A stretch of DNA of 64,000 nucleotides, taken from assembly GCA_023052935.1 (NCBI GenBank), contig CM041292.1, positions 136,724,951 to 136,788,950 of the forward strand, given 5' to 3'. Origin of the DNA: Piezodorus guildinii (taxonomy: Eukaryota; Arthropoda; Insecta; Hemiptera; Pentatomidae). A program made the position numbers and the translations under genes. The notes under the pieces were generated by a model. That model worked only from the letters and a program-made list of their open reading frames with translations, did no database searches and was not told where the DNA came from. Shown here piece by piece: positions 33,225 through 45,169 of the stretch. Numbering within the stretch: the stretch's first letter is position 1; each line of letters starts with the position of its first letter.

Positions 33225-33599
33225 TTATATACAGAGTAACCTGGATGGGATTATCTGTGGAAGTGGACAGATCTTTGTACTTGAGTATAGATACATGTAT
33301 TAGTATGTAGCAGAAGACATTGACGTCAAAAAGTAGTAGACTGGGTCCAAGAACTAATTTCTCAGCAACCAGCTATGAGGTTAGAAATGCGTGATAATTA
33401 ATGAAAAACCATTTTGATGTGATTTTACCGATCGTCACCTTTATTGAAAAGTAAGTTTACTGTCAACATTCGAATACCCCTGAGCAATAGCTAGATCGTG
33501 GTAAAACAGCTTTTCTAGTTGCTACAAGGGAGCGATTTGAAAAAATAAAGTATCCATGATTTTCTTTTTTTTTAAATTTTAAATGTGTTATGCATTACG
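33225..33599. other. Right flank of the provirus
   Basis: No gene recognised. Part of it may be decayed mariner sequence belonging to the fragment that follows, but no motif can be read. Confidence 0.35.
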
Positions 33600-33965
33600 A
33601 ATTTGTTCATTATGGATGCTCGGTGAATTATGAGGTTTAATGCAAACAAATGGAAAGAATGTACAAGAACTTGGCTTATATGTTCAGCCAACAAACAGTT
33701 TTATTCCAACAAGATACTGCTCGTCCTCACACCACTTCGAACTAAAGATAAGAACTTCATGGGTTAGAATTTCGGTCTCATCTACCATACATCCCAGACT
33801 TCGGACCGTCGGATCACTACTCGTTTCGATCCATAGACCATTTGCTTTAAGGAAAAAAATTATCATCTTGTTGTGGTAATTTGAAACTGCAGTCCAAGAG
33901 TTTATGGACAACCATCACAAAGAATGTTATCAGCGTGGAATCGAACAACTAGATAAGGGCTAAGT
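33600..33965 (+). pseudogene. mariner transposase fragment
   Basis: On the plus strand the segments NYEV, CKQMERMYKNLAYM, VLFQQDTARPHT (33694-33729) and LPYIPDFGPSDHYSF (around 33787-33825) appear in the order and spacing of a mariner transposase: the second catalytic Asp lies in QDTARPHT and the third in PDFGPSDHY, which is the D34D block. The frame is interrupted by several stops and shifts between the two blocks and after them. The N-terminal DNA-binding half and both terminal inverted repeats were not found. An old, inactive insertion remnant. Confidence 0.8.
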
Positions 33966-34101
33966 AAAATAAGTAACAGTTTAATATACTTTATTACTAA
34001 TAAATACTTGCATGTAAGTATTAATTTTATTTTTCATCAAATAAATAATAATAATAATGATAATTGGTTGAAAATGGTTTTTTTTTCTTTGTTTTTTTTT
34101 T

Positions 34102-34565
34102 GTATATACCATATTAAAATATATTCAAACCATTATCTCATATAGCTAGAATAAATAAAAAAAGTAATAAATAAATTAAAAATTCTCATATTCATAAGAA
34201 AAGATTTTACTCTAATTCAAAGAAGCTAGAATGAAGAATCAGTTCATTTCAAAGTGTTATTTACAGATAAAAAAAATCTTGATGCCAGATCCTGATAATT
34301 CCATCCTTTTCTTCTTGAAACATAATTGTTTTATACACCACATTAAAATATAATCAAACCATTAACTTAGGTTACCTAGGATAAAAAAGAAGTATTATAT
34401 AAATTAAAAATTCTCATATAAATAAAAAATGTTCCTACTCCAAATCAAAGAAGGTAGAATGAATAATAAGTTCATTTCAATGTGTAATTTACAGATATAA
34501 AAAAAGCTTGATGCAAGATTCAGATAATTTCTTTTTTCTAGAAATATAATTCTATTTATAGGCAT
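34102..34565. repeat. 229-bp tandem duplication
   Basis: Two diverged copies in direct orientation: 34102-34330 and 34331-34565. Shared phrases include ATTAAAATAT, TCAAACCATTA, AAATTAAAAATTCTCATAT, CAAAGAAG, TAGAATGAA and AGTTCATTTCAA in the same order. Non-coding. Confidence 0.75.
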
Positions 34566-34744
34566 AGAGATGTAATGTGTATATTTTTTTCATTGCAAAA
34601 GAACAAAACCAAATATTACATCAAGAATCAATCATCAATAGAAATTCAGATATTATTCAGGTGCAAACATAAGGTCACACTTCCAACACTAATGGTAGGT
34701 AAGGTATACTTATTTTTCTCTATGAAAAATTTAATTTAATTTGT

Positions 34745-34865
34745 CAAAAACAATTCTTTATTGAGTAATATTGCAATCAGTGCAATTTAGGACATTTTTA
34801 ATAGTGATGAAGTACAAAATTCATACTACATTCACACGATATAACTACAATAAATTATATAATAA
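34745..34865 (-). mobile_element. Jockey-2 3' end, severely truncated
   Basis: It matches 22815-22935 closely: TCTTTATTNAGTAATATTNCAATCAG, ACATTTTTAATAGTGAT and CATACTACATTCACACG. Only the 3' UTR is present. Confidence 0.75.
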
Positions 34866-35129
34866 TAATAAAATAAAATTAATTAATTTTTAAAATGTTT
34901 AATAATTGATTTGAGCCGATTTCGGACGGATATTCAATTTTATTTTATTTTGCTCTTATTTAACCATTAAATATGAGAACATATCAAAATCTCGAATTTC
35001 AAGTAGCCATTATTTTTTTTTTCTCATTATTTTTCTAATCCAGATATCGCAAGAGGGAAACGGGTTCAGTTTTCTATGGCAAGAAAAATCAGTTAATTAT
35101 AATTATAATAATTAAGTTCCTCGATAGTA

Positions 35130-35164
<35 letters not shown>

Positions 35165-35774
35165 TAAAACGTTAACAGCTTTAAAAGGATCATCGAAATT
35201 TGCTTCGAATCTTTAAGCACATCTTATTGTTGCCCAAAAGATTTAGATATAGCAGAAATATATTTCTGAATTTTTTCCAGCCAAATCCTAACTTTATTGT
35301 TAGTTTTAGAATTGAAAAATATGCAAATACATCTTTTAAAAAATATTACTAACTACCACAAAATTATCTTGTGCATTAGTTAAGAGACAAAAAAATGATT
35401 CAAGTATAAATAGCATTTTCATCACCAGAGCTAAAAACATTATTATCGTGAGGGTGTCTTCCCACCAAGAGTATATGTCATTTAAAACCCTGTTTATTTC
35501 TTCTTGGATTAGGTGTCTGATTGAGGTCTATCAAAATCTTATAGAGTTGGTTTAATGATATTGATTACACGACCGTTATTTACTCAGCAATATAGTAATA
35601 AATGAGAATTTACTAATGCCTGATTTTATCGCATTTAATCTTTATGGGGAATATATACGGTAGACACCTCTTACACTTAATCTAAGTCAAAAGTTATAAT
35701 TTTTATTATAAACAATTATTTATTTGAATAAAAAACTCTTAAGAAAAGTAATAATTGAAATTGGATTGTTTTTT
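34866..35774. other. AT-rich non-coding DNA with a long T tract
   Basis: A pure T run of about 30 bases ends near 35162 and could be the reversed A tail of an insertion. Nothing else is assigned. Confidence 0.4.
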
Positions 35775-36487
35775 TACTATCATTTACATATATATATTGC
35801 GATCGTGAAATGTTTCGAGTATGAATTCTCCCTGGAAATAAACGTTTTAGGGTCCTCAAGTCCAAAGAACCAAGTACCGAAAAATGGTCTTTTTGTGTGA
35901 AATAAAAACTGAATTTTCATATAATGAAGTACATTACAATATATCAACTTTTTCATCCAAATCGCCCAAAAGTGGCACTTAATACCATGCTTTTTTAAAC
36001 ATGTTTACAATTTACACAAAAACTATTAAATTCCTGTATATTGGTATAAAATTAAAATGGATAAAATTGAATTTGTGTGACAGACCTTCAACGCCGAGGT
36101 TTCAAAATTTCTTTCTATAAGCACCCTCTAATTTTGTTGTTTTGAAATAATTACAACACGTGTATTTCTACGTTGTTGTTTTTTTTTTGTTTTGTTTTTT
36201 TGTTAATAAAAATAGTAATATTTATCTATAATGTACCGTTGGAAAGCTAAAGAATTCTTTAAAACAATTAGCTAACACACAAAGTTGTTGAAGGTAATCC
36301 TAAGTGACAAAATATTCAAGCGATTGTTGTAGATAATGATTTATTTTGTGATATTTTAATCTAAAATAAAGATTTCCATGGAAACAATGTAATATATTTT
36401 TAATTAAGTTTGATTATATATTAATCTTGATTTAAAGTTGGGAGGTATGTAAAAATTGTTTGTTGGACGTAACAGATTTTTTTTTCA
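35775..36487 (+). repeat. R-family dispersed repeat, copy 3
   Basis: It has TTGCGATCGTGAAATG, CGTTTTAGGGTCCTCAAGTCC, GTGTGACAGACCTTCAACGCC, ATGTACCGTTGGAAAGCTAAAG, GGAGGTATG and CGTAACAGATTTTTTTTTCAG in the R order. It is the most diverged of the four long copies. Confidence 0.72.
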
Positions 36488-36639
36488 GATTGATTTAATT
36501 AGGTGTTGAAAATTGAGTCTTTTTCGACATTTTTTCTCAAAACAGTGAAAATTAATAATATCACAATTATATTACCTTGTTCGAAGTTCTACTGCTGGGT
36601 AGTTTCTTCACAAGCCTTTTACGCCCTTTATTCTAATTC

Positions 36640-36705
36640 AACAGTTTTACTTATTGTATTTATGTTAATACAGTTGTAAAATTCAATAAAATATAAATGA
36701 ATATT
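36640..36705 (+). mobile_element. Jockey 3' end fragment
   Basis: TTATTGTATTTATGTTAATACAGTTGTAAAATTCAATAAAATA resembles the 3' end of the Jockey element at 51.75 kb (TGTATTTATTTAATACAGTTGTAAATTTC) and that of the remnant at 38260-38300. Confidence 0.5.
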
Positions 36706-36782
36706 AGCTTGTAGGTTTCAGAAAAAGATAAATTATTATTTCTCATATGATGGTTTTTAATAATATAACTAATAACTAAATC

Positions 36783-37059
36783 TACTAAAAGGAATCAATC
36801 CGGGTGGCGGTCAGTGAATGAAACAATTGAGTAGGTTCAACAGTTTATTTTTTGTCAACGTTTCGACCCCCATTGTGCGTCATCATCAGAGCGTGTTGAA
36901 GGTGACTGGAAAGAGTTTTCAGTTTTCAGTTTCCAGTCGCCTACAACACGTCCTGATGATGACCCACAATGGGGGTCAAAACGTTGACAAAAAATAAACT
37001 GTTGAACCTACTCAATTGTTTCATTCACCGACCTCCACCCGGACAAACTCATTTTAGTA
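36783..37059. repeat. 277-bp palindrome with hammerhead cores in both arms
   Basis: Arms of about 130 bp with a 17-base loop (36913-36929). The left arm on the minus strand reads CTGATGA (36883-36889), TGAC, loop, GGTC, GAAAC (36860-36864), GTT. The right arm on the plus strand reads CTGATGA (36953-36959), TGACC, loop, GGTC, AAAAC, that is, with the first G of GAAAC changed. So each arm carries a hammerhead-type core pointing outward. The outer ends carry CCGCCACCCGGA-type sequence. Confidence 0.75.
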
Positions 37060-37739
37060 ATTCTCAACAGTCAACTAATTATATTCACTAATAACTAAAT
37101 CATTAACGGTTCGGTGCCCTTGAGTTAACTTCAAACTTATTGCGTCATTGCTACCTCCTAAAGATAAATTTTACAAAACCAAAAAAAAAAAAAAGATAAA
37201 AAAATGGAATTGAATATTTAAACGCTGTCTTTTTTTTTCTTTACTTTTTTAAAAAGTTAATTCTACGTTAAAACGGAACCACAGGGCTCAGCGCACGCCA
37301 GTGATGAAATCTGCACGCTACTCGAAGATTTATCCTTCGGTGCAATGGAAAAAATTTAACGATTGCTACTGAACATGCAGGTAGAGCCATAAAAACTTTT
37401 ATAGGTTTATCAGCCGTTATAAAATCATATCATTCATATAAAAAAATTTATCGGAATTTAGTAGTGATCGTAACAATGGTAATACCTATTATACGGTCTT
37501 AAATAAAGGTGAAGTATAAATAAAAGGGAATATTTTTATTTTATGGGGCTACTGACATTTTGGAAAGATAGAATTTTATTGCTTAGATTGTTGGTTTAAA
37601 TAACGGTGTCAGAACTTGAGGATTAAAATAAATACTAACGAATCCTACTACATTAACTTTACCCTTCGTCACAAACCGATTACTTCAAGCACCATTCTAA
37701 CCTTTAATAATACCCAATGCATAACTGTTAAACAAATTC

Positions 37740-38310
37740 CCTGACGGACTCCATCGTGACAAACTGCTTACCTGGAAATCCTCATATCAGACTCAAACGA
37801 CAAAAAACTGATCATGGATACCGATTACTAAAACACTTACTTGACAATCGTTCAAAACTTACCTAAAAATATTACAAAAACTCATTTTTGTTACCATTAT
37901 CAGGCCCATCTGGATATATGGAATCGAGCTTTGGGGTTAGGGTAAACTATATAATTTTTACTGCTTCTAATTCTGACAAACTAAAACCCTTCCCAAAATT
38001 ATAAATGCTCCTTACATAAATGTTCTTGACGTATGAAATAAAGTAATTGATAATGGTCTTAATAACCCATTTGTTGCAGACACATCTCGAAATAGATGTA
38101 GCACTTTTAATAACAATCTTCCTCCCCAAACAAGTTCTCTTCTCCGCAACATATTATCTCCACATATTCCTGATAACGCTCATAGGCTATTGAAAAGAAG
38201 ATGGCCTCCGGACTTTTTCACACCCATAATTATGATTTAGCGCTTTTACTAGTTATATTTATGGGACATACAGTTGTTAAACTCAATAAAATATATATAT
38301 TTTTAAATTG
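37740..38310 (+). pseudogene. Jockey-family retrotransposon 3' remnant
   Basis: On the plus strand, broken frames read LTWKSSYQT, DHGYRLLKHLLDNRSKLT, YYKNSFLLPLSGPSGYMES and finally RLLKRRWPPDFFTP. These follow the order LTWNPHTRLK, RRYRLLQHLLDKRSKLP, YYKKLIYITIIRPIWTYG and RRLKRRWPRDLL of the larger Jockey copy. The 3' UTR ends in TTAAACTCAATAAAATATATATA. Several frameshifts and stops show an old insertion. Confidence 0.78.
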
Positions 38311-38411
38311 TTAGATACTTTTATTTATAGGATATAGCTCAGTAAGGATGAATTGAAAAAACAAAACAAAACAAAATTTTAAAAAATATTACAAGTATAG
38401 TGGATGTAATT

Positions 38412-38450
38412 AGTTGACCGCCACCCGGACTAATTCCTTCCAGTATTACA
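38412..38450 (-). repeat. Solo end of the 36.8-kb palindrome family
   Basis: TTGACCGCCACCCGGACTAATTCCTTCCAGTA matches the outer 30 bases of the palindrome at 36783-37059. The intervening 1.35 kb holds the Jockey remnant. Confidence 0.55.
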
Positions 38451-41400
38451 AGTATACTTTTATAATATATAATATAATATAATTACAATAATATAATTTT
38501 ATACTAACATACTTGGAGGAACTGCCAATTACTATATAAAATAATTAATAAGTGAGATAAATAATATATATACACAGACAAGTTTATAAAATGAATTATA
38601 AAGGCATTTTACTCATGGTTACTGTGAAACATTTACGGAAAATTATTTTCAAACTGAGCGCTATTCCTCCAAATATGCCAAAAAGTATGCATTTATAAGA
38701 GACAGAGAATACATTCTTTGCCTAACTAAAAACATAACCCATGACTTCATGACTTAAAACAGCATTTCCTTAATACTTTCTAATTCTCATCATGATAAAA
38801 CTCAAACATCTGGCTGAAATAAGTTATATACAAATATACATCATTTGATACATAATTAGCATTCCAAAGTTGTACTTATTAGGGAGAATAAAAGAAAATT
38901 GTTCTTCAAGCTAATTATGAAATATAAAATGGCCTTAAAGGTACTCAAGGAACAAAATAACATACGGTACATGAAAATGATATCATTTTATTTTATTATT
39001 GTATTCCTGACAACCGGAAGAAATTGAGCAATATTTTGAGGTAGATATCCTAATGGTATGATTGATATCCTTACATATCCTTCGAGCTGATATCCTTATA
39101 ATTCTTCCAACAACTTTTTATTTTATATTAAAATCACATGACCATCGTTTCGGGGTATCACACCCATCTTCAGGATCCTGATTTAAAATTTCTCATTACA
39201 TCTTTTAATTTTTACAGAAAAATAAAAAAAGGGGTCAGTATTATTAAACCGAATCTAAGTAAGGCAATGCCTCAGCTATTTGTCACGTTTCTAGTTGAGA
39301 ATTATTGATTTGAAATTCAATAATGAAAGAAATATTCGAAATAGGTTGGATTCTTATATTAAGGTCTTATATCCCGGCAATATTATTTAATTTTGTAAAA
39401 TTAATTTTCAGAAAAATAGGTTAAATTTGAATTTAAAACAGAATGAAATTAGTACTTAATAAATTAATGTTTGGAGGCTGCTCTAGTTGTTTCTGCTTAT
39501 AATTAAAATTTTGATGAAGATTTAAATATCAACTCACTGCTTTGTTATTTCAATGAAATAATACGTTTCCTGAAAATAGTGGAACTATGGTAGCTGGAAT
39601 TGTGAGCCAAACAAAGCAACTATATGTTTAGTAGTTCATATGACGATTCCTTCAGAGAATGTTGCCATTGGTTGCTGGTTAACTGAAATTTATCCTCTGA
39701 AGTTCTGGTACGAGAGTGGAGAACTTAGATGTACTGGATAACGCTCCCATAACAGTACTTATGTGTCTGGTAGAAGTTCGGATCTAACTCTATGTCCAAC
39801 TTTTCTTTTAAATCGCAATTTGAAATCAACACTTGTTGATCATCAACTATTTTTTTAAAAAGCAATACATTTTTGAAACATACTTTTACCGCCTCTATTA
39901 GTTAATTATAACAATGATGATTATAATCAATAATTTTATTGAGTATTTTACCCACATAAAATATCTCCTAACCAAAAATAAAAGTAACACATTTTTTCTT
40001 TAAAAAAATAGGTTGTTCCTTCGTGGGCATGATTGTTTTTTTATTGAACATTTTGAGTTAGAGCCGCAGTGCATCTAAGAATTATTCACGGAACTTGACA
40101 TTTCATAATTCATTGACCACTAATTTCATCGGTGTACTAAAAATGTGATAATACTTACTGGTCCATCATTTCTTAGGAAGAAAGAAATCACAATTGCAGG
40201 TTTGTAAAGAAATTTATTGGTACCATAAACTATAATTTCAAAAATCGTTCGGATACAGATCGAATTTTTTTTTTATTATAGTACATTTGAGATATCAAGT
40301 TGCAGTAAACATAGTTTACTAGAAGTATATTATTCATTACTTTTTTTTTTTCAATTTCACCAAATTAAGTCGTGCTTAATAGATATGTAGACCACCATTA
40401 GATGTTGGAGACATATGTTGAGATTATTTTGGGGTCATACGTTGAAGTTTTATGGAATCAAAATGAATAGTACAAAAAAATCCAAAAAATGCTCCGACAC
40501 TGGTGACTTATTCAACAACAACGTCACAAGTCACTTTATTATTATCTTCAGAACTCGAGATAACCATCAACCATTTTGCTTTTGAATTGGTGGACGATTT
40601 GTGATTGTATCGGTCTATAGAGGAAAAAAAAATATCAGCACACCGAGACATTGACATTTAACAAATCATTTATTTATGAATTTTTATTGATTATCATTAT
40701 TATGGACTAATAATGAACCTTCATGAAAGTCTAACAAGAACACGAAACTTCAAATTCACTCGAAATTGGAGGCTGTAAGTTTTAAGATTGGTAAAATTGT
40801 ACTGTTCGTCCAACGATGAATAGAAAAACATCCTCCGAAAATGTTGTTAGGTGTTATTAATGGATGAACTATTTATTTACCAAAAGAATAATAATTGAAA
40901 TTGGACCAGTAGTTGCAGACTAAGTGTTGTTGTATGCTGAGGGAAGATATTGTTAATAGGATTTGTAAAAAGTCGAAACCAATGATGTTAGTATTGTGGT
41001 TTATTTCAAAACATCTTATATTTTAGTAATGAATATTATTTATTTTTTTATACATACTTGTTTTAAAGTCGGGTAATAGTTGGGAGGTATTTTACTATTA
41101 AAAATATATCAAATTATTTATTCATGTTTTTTTAGTTTATATAACGTCAGTCCACCCTCTTTGTGATAATAAAATATACACATCATAGGAAAATGAGCCT
41201 TTGCTCCCAAAGAAAAATCTAAATATTTAGACAAAAAAACATCCGAAAACAAAGATGTTAGTAAAGAGACTGAACTAAAGGAAGAACATAGGGGCATTAG
41301 TGAAGATCTTGTGGTTGGCCTGGTGCCTGTATCACATCACCCCAGAGGACAATGTTGGTCTTCGGCCAAACGAGTTATGGCTCTGAGAACTTTTATCGGC

Positions 41401-41694
41401 GCCCTTCAACCTACATTTTCTAACATTAGAAGATCAGTTGTAGCTTATGATTATCACATAAACACTAGGTAAGAATGAAATTAGAGTTGATTAATTAAGC
41501 ACACTAAATCAGTTAGTGATATTCGTCGAGTATGATATAATAGAATGCTATATATCAAAACACATTTAAAGAAATATTATCAAATCCAATATTATTTCTT
41601 CGTGTTTTGTAAAAATTCTAGATTTATGATATTTAGTTTATAGTTATGTTATGTATTGAGGATGCTGAGGGCTCTAAATTTATTATTAAATAAA
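38451..41694. other. AT-rich non-coding DNA with a hammerhead-like remnant
   Basis: No gene found. At 39136-39178 on the minus strand CCTGAAGATGGGTGTGATACCC is followed by CGAAACGATGG, a degenerate hammerhead-like core (CTGAAGA in place of CTGATGA). Confidence 0.4.
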
Positions 41695-42035
41695 AATATA
41701 TTAATAAAGTAAATATTAATAAGCCTTTGTCGGCAAAACATCAGAAGGCGTTTACCTCCATGAGATGATGTTCTTTAATTGTAATATTGTATGTCCCTAT
41801 TATAATGTCCCTCAGCATTCTCAGGCATTGTGTAAATATACTGTATATGTTTAAGTTAAGTTAAATAATAATGTATCAATTGAAACTCGTCAAATTTGAT
41901 CTTACCCCGCATGCCACCTACTTGGATTGGTAAACACGATACCTCTGGAATTGGAATCCAATGTTATCATTAAATATAGTCTATATATCGATTAAAGTTA
42001 TCAAGTAAGCCAGTTTTTGAAGGTACCGCTGCCAT
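41695..42035 (+). repeat. Repeat C, copy 1 (internally deleted)
   Basis: It matches 56395-57054 in order: TTAATAAGCCTTTGTCGGC, AAGGCGTTTA, TTGTAATATTGTAT, AATGTCCCTCAG, CATTGTGTAAATA, CACCTACTTNGAT, GGTAAACACGATACCT, AATATAGTCTAT and TTTTTGAAGGTANCGCTGCC. About 320 bp present in copy 2 are missing here. Non-coding. Confidence 0.8.
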
Positions 42036-42284
42036 AGAAAAGCAGTCGGTCAAAAACATTGCAGTTGGTAGCTAGATAGTTTATTTCGCTCTTTCTGTGG
42101 TGAAGGTGGTGCTTTAGATAAAAAGCAATAGAAATATTGATTTCAAATAAATACGAATTCGAAAGAAATTATCCAATGATAGAAGCATTGTTGATAGAAT
42201 AAAAAATATTAGTATAAATTGCTTAAGGGTGCGATCATTAAAGGACTCTATAAAAGGAAACTTATTTATTACATCATTTAACTT

Positions 42285-42495
42285 CACCTGTAGTTTAGTG
42301 GCTAGCATAACAGCCTTCTATACCTAAAGTCGAGGGTTCAAACCAAGTTGGTCCTAGAATTTCCAAAGAGAGTAAAAAAGATGCGATCGTTCAAGATGCC
42401 TTTCTAATTGAACCTGAGTAGGCAAAATTTAGTACTTCCGCAGCAGCATCGTTCGATTAGCCACAGTAGCAGAAAATGAATGAACAAACAAATAT
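42285..42495 (+). mobile_element. tRNA-derived SINE, family A, copy 1
   Basis: The tRNA-like head has TGTAGTTTAGTGGCTAGCAT (A-box region), CAGCC, and GGGTTCAAACC (42334-42344) as B box. The body shares GTAGGCAAAATTTAG, CATCG and the end AAATGAATGAACAAACAAA with the copies at 42758-43037 and 49123-49397. The cloverleaf is imperfect, so this is a SINE, not a tRNA gene. Confidence 0.8.
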
Positions 42496-42757
42496 CTCAA
42501 CATCTTAAATCGAAATTTCTGAGTTGTTTGAATAGTTTCAACAATAGCATGAAAAATACAAACCCAATTTATCAAACTCATTTCATCGTGCTAAGTGATA
42601 AGTCATACTAATTCTAAATCTAAATGTCAAGTTTATAGTTAGTTGCATAATAGTATACTTCAGGATGTCTGTGGTGAATTTGGTACTTTATTTAAAGAGA
42701 AATGAAGATTTATCATTTCAATAATCTTATATTTAAGATACGCATTTGAATCTAAAT

Positions 42758-43037
42758 ATGTTTCTTTATTTAACGTCACTTTATGCTACTATGGCTAATC
42801 GGACGATGCTACAGTGGGAGTAAATTTTGCCTATCCAGGTTTTATTAGGATAGGGATCTTTAACGAGTACCTGACATCGCACAGGCTCGGGACCACCTTT
42901 TAACGTACCCTCCGAAGGACAAGAAAACTAAGGATTTTTTTACTCCCATTAAAAAATCCTAGGACCACCTGGGGGTTTGAACCCGTGACCTTTGGCGTAG
43001 GAGGCTGTTATGCTAGCCACCCAGCTACAAGTGATCC
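42758..43037 (-). mobile_element. tRNA-derived SINE, family A, copy 2
   Basis: On the minus strand the head reads CTTGTAGCTGGGTGGCTAGC, ATAACAGCCTCCTACGCC, then ACGGGTTCAAACCCC (B box near 42971-42982). The body has AATAAAACCTGGATAGGCAAA and ends near GCATAAAGTGACG. It faces copy 1 in inverted orientation, 262 bp away. Confidence 0.8.
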
Positions 43038-43973
43038 CTTCAATCCAAATAGTAGTTCAAAGTTAGATTTATATTAAACTGCAGTCATATCTAATATTCA
43101 TACTATGCAGCCAGACGACCAACAACAATCTGATAGAGAACAATGACATTTATACAATCATGAATCGGTTCATTAATGCCTAATTATAAAAAAAAAAGAT
43201 TTGCATATTTGCATTGAGTAAACAAATGTGTCCACGTAAATTATGAAGCTCGTTCATCTTTTACCGGACACTTTTCAACCAGTATTTATTACATCAGCAG
43301 ATTTTTTAGCTTTTGAATTATTTTCTCACTGATTTGCTGGTACAGTACTGAATCTTACAATCTTCATGCATACTAAAATGCTATTTCCAATTTCGAAGCT
43401 CTTTTTAATTGCCTTATATTTTATTTGTGCTTTTCTTTAAATATAATAATTAATTTATTAGCTTTCATATACATACACTGGTGTATATTATAAAAATAAT
43501 TTTATTTATAAATTTAAAAATACCAAGTAATTAAAATCCCTCTCTTTTCCACCTGGATAAAACGAACTGCTGGTTCCTCACTTCAATACCAAACGTTTAA
43601 TGAGTTGTAAAGTATTACTGATCTAAACTCTAAAGGGCATAGAAGATACCCATTGATCTTTGATTTGTTTTTCTATTAATTGGTTTTTTGCTTTCTGCTT
43701 ACTAATTTAAATTGAAATCCCTTTTTTGAAACGATGCGTGGAATGCCGTAAAAACGAAAGGGGAGGTCGTGTTCCTCCGTATAAGGGGAGCCAATCAACC
43801 ATTACTTCGTTTTAGACAAATCAACATATTTTAGTCTTTTTTAGGCCCGGTGAATATAAATTTTCATTGATTAAAATACATCTATTTTCAAATATTCTGT
43901 ATCATAAGAGATTTGAAATTATCTTTAATTATACCTTTATTGAACTGATATTTTATTTTTTTTTTTTTTTTGG
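43038..43973. other. AT-rich non-coding DNA
   Basis: Nothing assigned. Confidence 0.4.
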
Positions 43974-44712
43974 TTATTCGCCTCTACCATTTAGATCTTT
44001 GGCGTATCCGAAATAATTATATTCTATGGTAGAAACAAGTTTCGTTAATTCTAATAATTTGTTTACACTTTCTTCCTCGTCTTGAAGTATTTCTTTCATG
44101 GTTCCATTTAAGTTGAGTTTTTTCCCTGATTCACTGAAAAGCGTGTGAATTAGCAAGTGTTCTATAGTTAAAGAGGTATTATTGCATTTTTCGCAGGTTG
44201 TTGGTTCCAGGCATCTCAAAAGATATGGCAGTGCCCAATCCTTAGCCTGCATACAATGATTTCCTCTCTCCTTGAAATTCTTGCACTATTTCTCCACTTT
44301 TGACAGTCGGATTTGATAGTTCTTGGTTTGGATATTTTCTCTCTCCAACCGTCCTCCCATTCTTTTAGCAGAACTTTCTTATAGCTACTCACCCAATCCT
44401 CCATTGTGGTTTCTTTTATTTGAATAATCTCCACGGTTTCTCCTTTTCTGGCTAAATCAGCTGCTTGATCGGATCTTTCAATAATACCACAGTGAGATGG
44501 TACCCATATCATTATCACAACTTTAGACCTAATGTTTGTCTCCCACCATTCATTTATTATATCTGTAATTATGGCATTAGATGATGTTTGGCCGTCAATG
44601 GCTGTAAGAACACTTCACGAGTCAGTAACGACAGTCCATGACATTTTTTCTGAGCTTCTTATCCACTTGAGAGCTCTTAGTATGGCTGTGGTTTCATGCG
44701 TGTGTATTTGTG
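43974..44712 (-). pseudogene. I-like retrotransposon RNase H remnant
   Basis: On the minus strand this is the RNase H and C-terminal part of an ORF2 related to the element at 1-3092 but well diverged. It reads TAILRALKWIRSS, WTVVTDS, then an in-frame TGA (44615-44617), SVLTAIDGQTSS, IWVPSHCGI and QAADLARKGE; a frameshift near 44250 is followed by a C-terminal CEKC...LTIEHLLIH zinc motif. The catalytic Asp of TDS and the final Asp of QAADLA remain. The upstream limit at 44712 is abrupt: a SINE-B tail starts there, so the copy is cut by another repeat. Confidence 0.85.
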
Positions 44713-44715
44713 CTA

Positions 44716-44778
44716 CCAGCATATTACACCGCGCGGCCAAGGGCCTACACGGCCTGTCATGCCGCCGAAAAAAAGAAT
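44716..44778 (+). mobile_element. SINE-B tail fragment
   Basis: AGCATATTACACCGCGCGGCC...GGCCTACACGGCCTGTCATGCC and then an A run match 15580-15632 of SINE-B copy 1. The tRNA-like head is missing. It abuts the RNase H remnant on its left. Confidence 0.7.
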
Positions 44779-44820
44779 ATATAGCCTACCGAATACTGTC
44801 TTCTTGGAACATGATATATA

Positions 44821-44957
44821 GCATTTCCAAGTCAATTGTAACCTTTTCCAAGTCAAATGTAACTTTTTCCATTTCAAATGTAACCTTTTCCAAGTCAAAT
44901 GTCACCTTTTCCATTTCAAATGTTACCTTTTCCAAGTCAAATGTCACCTTTTTCTTC
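44821..44957 (-). repeat. Left outer 21-bp repeat array
   Basis: Six units of the pattern GTNACATTTGACTTGGAAAAG or GTNACATTTGAAATGGAAAAG read on the minus strand, alternating. Mirror image of 47948-48120. Confidence 0.85.
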
Positions 44958-45169
44958 ACTTCTAGCCTTAAATATTCCGTTTTATTTATTTATTTATTGA
45001 AAAATAATTAGTTTAATTAACATTATGACTTTTTTAATAATTTTGGCATATAATAATTGATATTTTTTTTGGGTCTGTTAGATATTTGATATCAAGTTCT
45101 GTTTTTTACTAGCTAATATTTAAAAAAATTAATTATCGTCTATTTAGTTTTATGATAGTTGTTGATTTT

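Noticed and set aside
42285..42360. Genuine tRNA gene
   Set aside because: Head of a SINE found three times; imperfect cloverleaf and a common non-tRNA body.
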